Positions 63,793 to 64,000 of a stretch of 64,000 nucleotides of DNA are shown piece by piece. The notes under the pieces are model-generated. The model saw only the letters and a list, made by a program, of their open reading frames with translations, did no database searches and was not told the origin of the DNA. A program made the translations under genes and the position numbers. The stretch is from Parus major. Lineage: Eukaryota > Chordata > Aves > Passeriformes > Paridae. The stretch's first letter is position 1. Each line of letters opens with the position of its first letter. The DNA lies in assembly GCF_001522545.3 (NCBI RefSeq), contig NC_031773.1:39147669-39211668 (forward strand). The letters run 5' to 3'.

Positions 63793-64000
63793 CCAGTCAG
63801 CATGGGTTTATGAAAGGCAGGTCCTGCTGACCAAACTGATCTCATTCTGTCACAAGCTGACCTGCTGAGTGAACGCCGGAAGGACTGCAGATGCTGTCTA
63901 CTTTAAGCTGCAGTAAAGAATTTGACCCTGTCTTCCACAGCATTCTCCAGAAGAAACTGGCTGCTCATGGTTTGGACAGGTAATTCTTCCCTGGGTAAAA
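63793..64000 (+). mobile_element. CR1 LINE ORF2 reverse-transcriptase fragment, cut by the window edge
   Basis: Conceptual translation in shifting frames gives the CR1 RT segment that normally reads as a short Q-x-G-F stretch, SCLTNLISF, a YLDFSKAFD-type motif and HSILLEKLAAHGL. Here one sees QVLLTKLISF near 63820-63849, an AVYF piece near 63893 and, on the DNA level, CACAGCATTCTCCAGAAGAA and CTGGCTGCTCATGGTTTGGA at about 63936-63976. The catalytic-block counterpart is interrupted by stops, so the copy is inactive. The element continues beyond base 64000, and its 5' limit near 63793 is approximate. Confidence 0.82.

Overview
The window looks like nuclear DNA from a bird. The recognisable interspersed repeats are CR1 LINE fragments and LTRs of endogenous retroviruses of avian ERVL-like type, recognised from memory of bird genome sequence. 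No Alu, L1, B1/B2 or other mammalian lineage-specific repeat was seen. The sequence is strongly A+T-rich, CpG-poor and full of short A- or T-runs. Other CR1-bearing reptiles are not formally excluded, but the two LTR families point to a bird. I cannot tell which order of birds.

No protein-coding gene can be supported. The open frames are short, overlap on both strands and carry no family signature. The two longest have simple causes: one is antisense to a GC-rich LTR, the other runs through an (AG)n microsatellite. I found no rRNA, tRNA, CRISPR array or CpG island. The window is therefore intergenic, or lies inside a very large intron. One 41-codon stretch at 48678-48800 has the outline of a terminal exon and is offered only as a weak candidate.

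Layout: 1-96 is a perfect (ATA)n array cut by the window edge. 2955-3610 is a CR1 3' fragment split by a perfect (AG)34 tract. 7515-8788 is an old CR1 ORF2 fragment (endonuclease end, linker, start of reverse transcriptase) with frameshifts and stops. 8789-29629 is about 21 kb with no retroelement I can recognise. 29630-30123 is a solo ERVL-type LTR with a perfect 5-bp target-site duplication. 36590-36656 is a very short CR1 tail. 40004-41081 and 43250-44062 are two minus-strand LTRs of one family, differing in truncation and in the number of internal ~50-bp units. 53600-53670 resembles an ancient MIR/L2-type tail. 55870-56205 is a CR1 3' end. 61450-61958 is a minus-strand CR1 into which a second, truncated CR1 has inserted. 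63793-64000 is CR1 reverse-transcriptase sequence running off the right edge.

Between these lies A+T-rich, apparently unique sequence with microsatellites, a few strong palindromes or hairpins and one good CTCF-like motif. I did not find a previously undescribed biological system. The observations most worth checking are the LTR with intact target duplication, the nested CR1, the two sister LTRs with different internal repeat counts, the microsatellite that seems to have grown inside a CR1, the 6.9-kb palindrome with CRE-like arms, the CTCF-like site and the exon-like segment near 48.7 kb.
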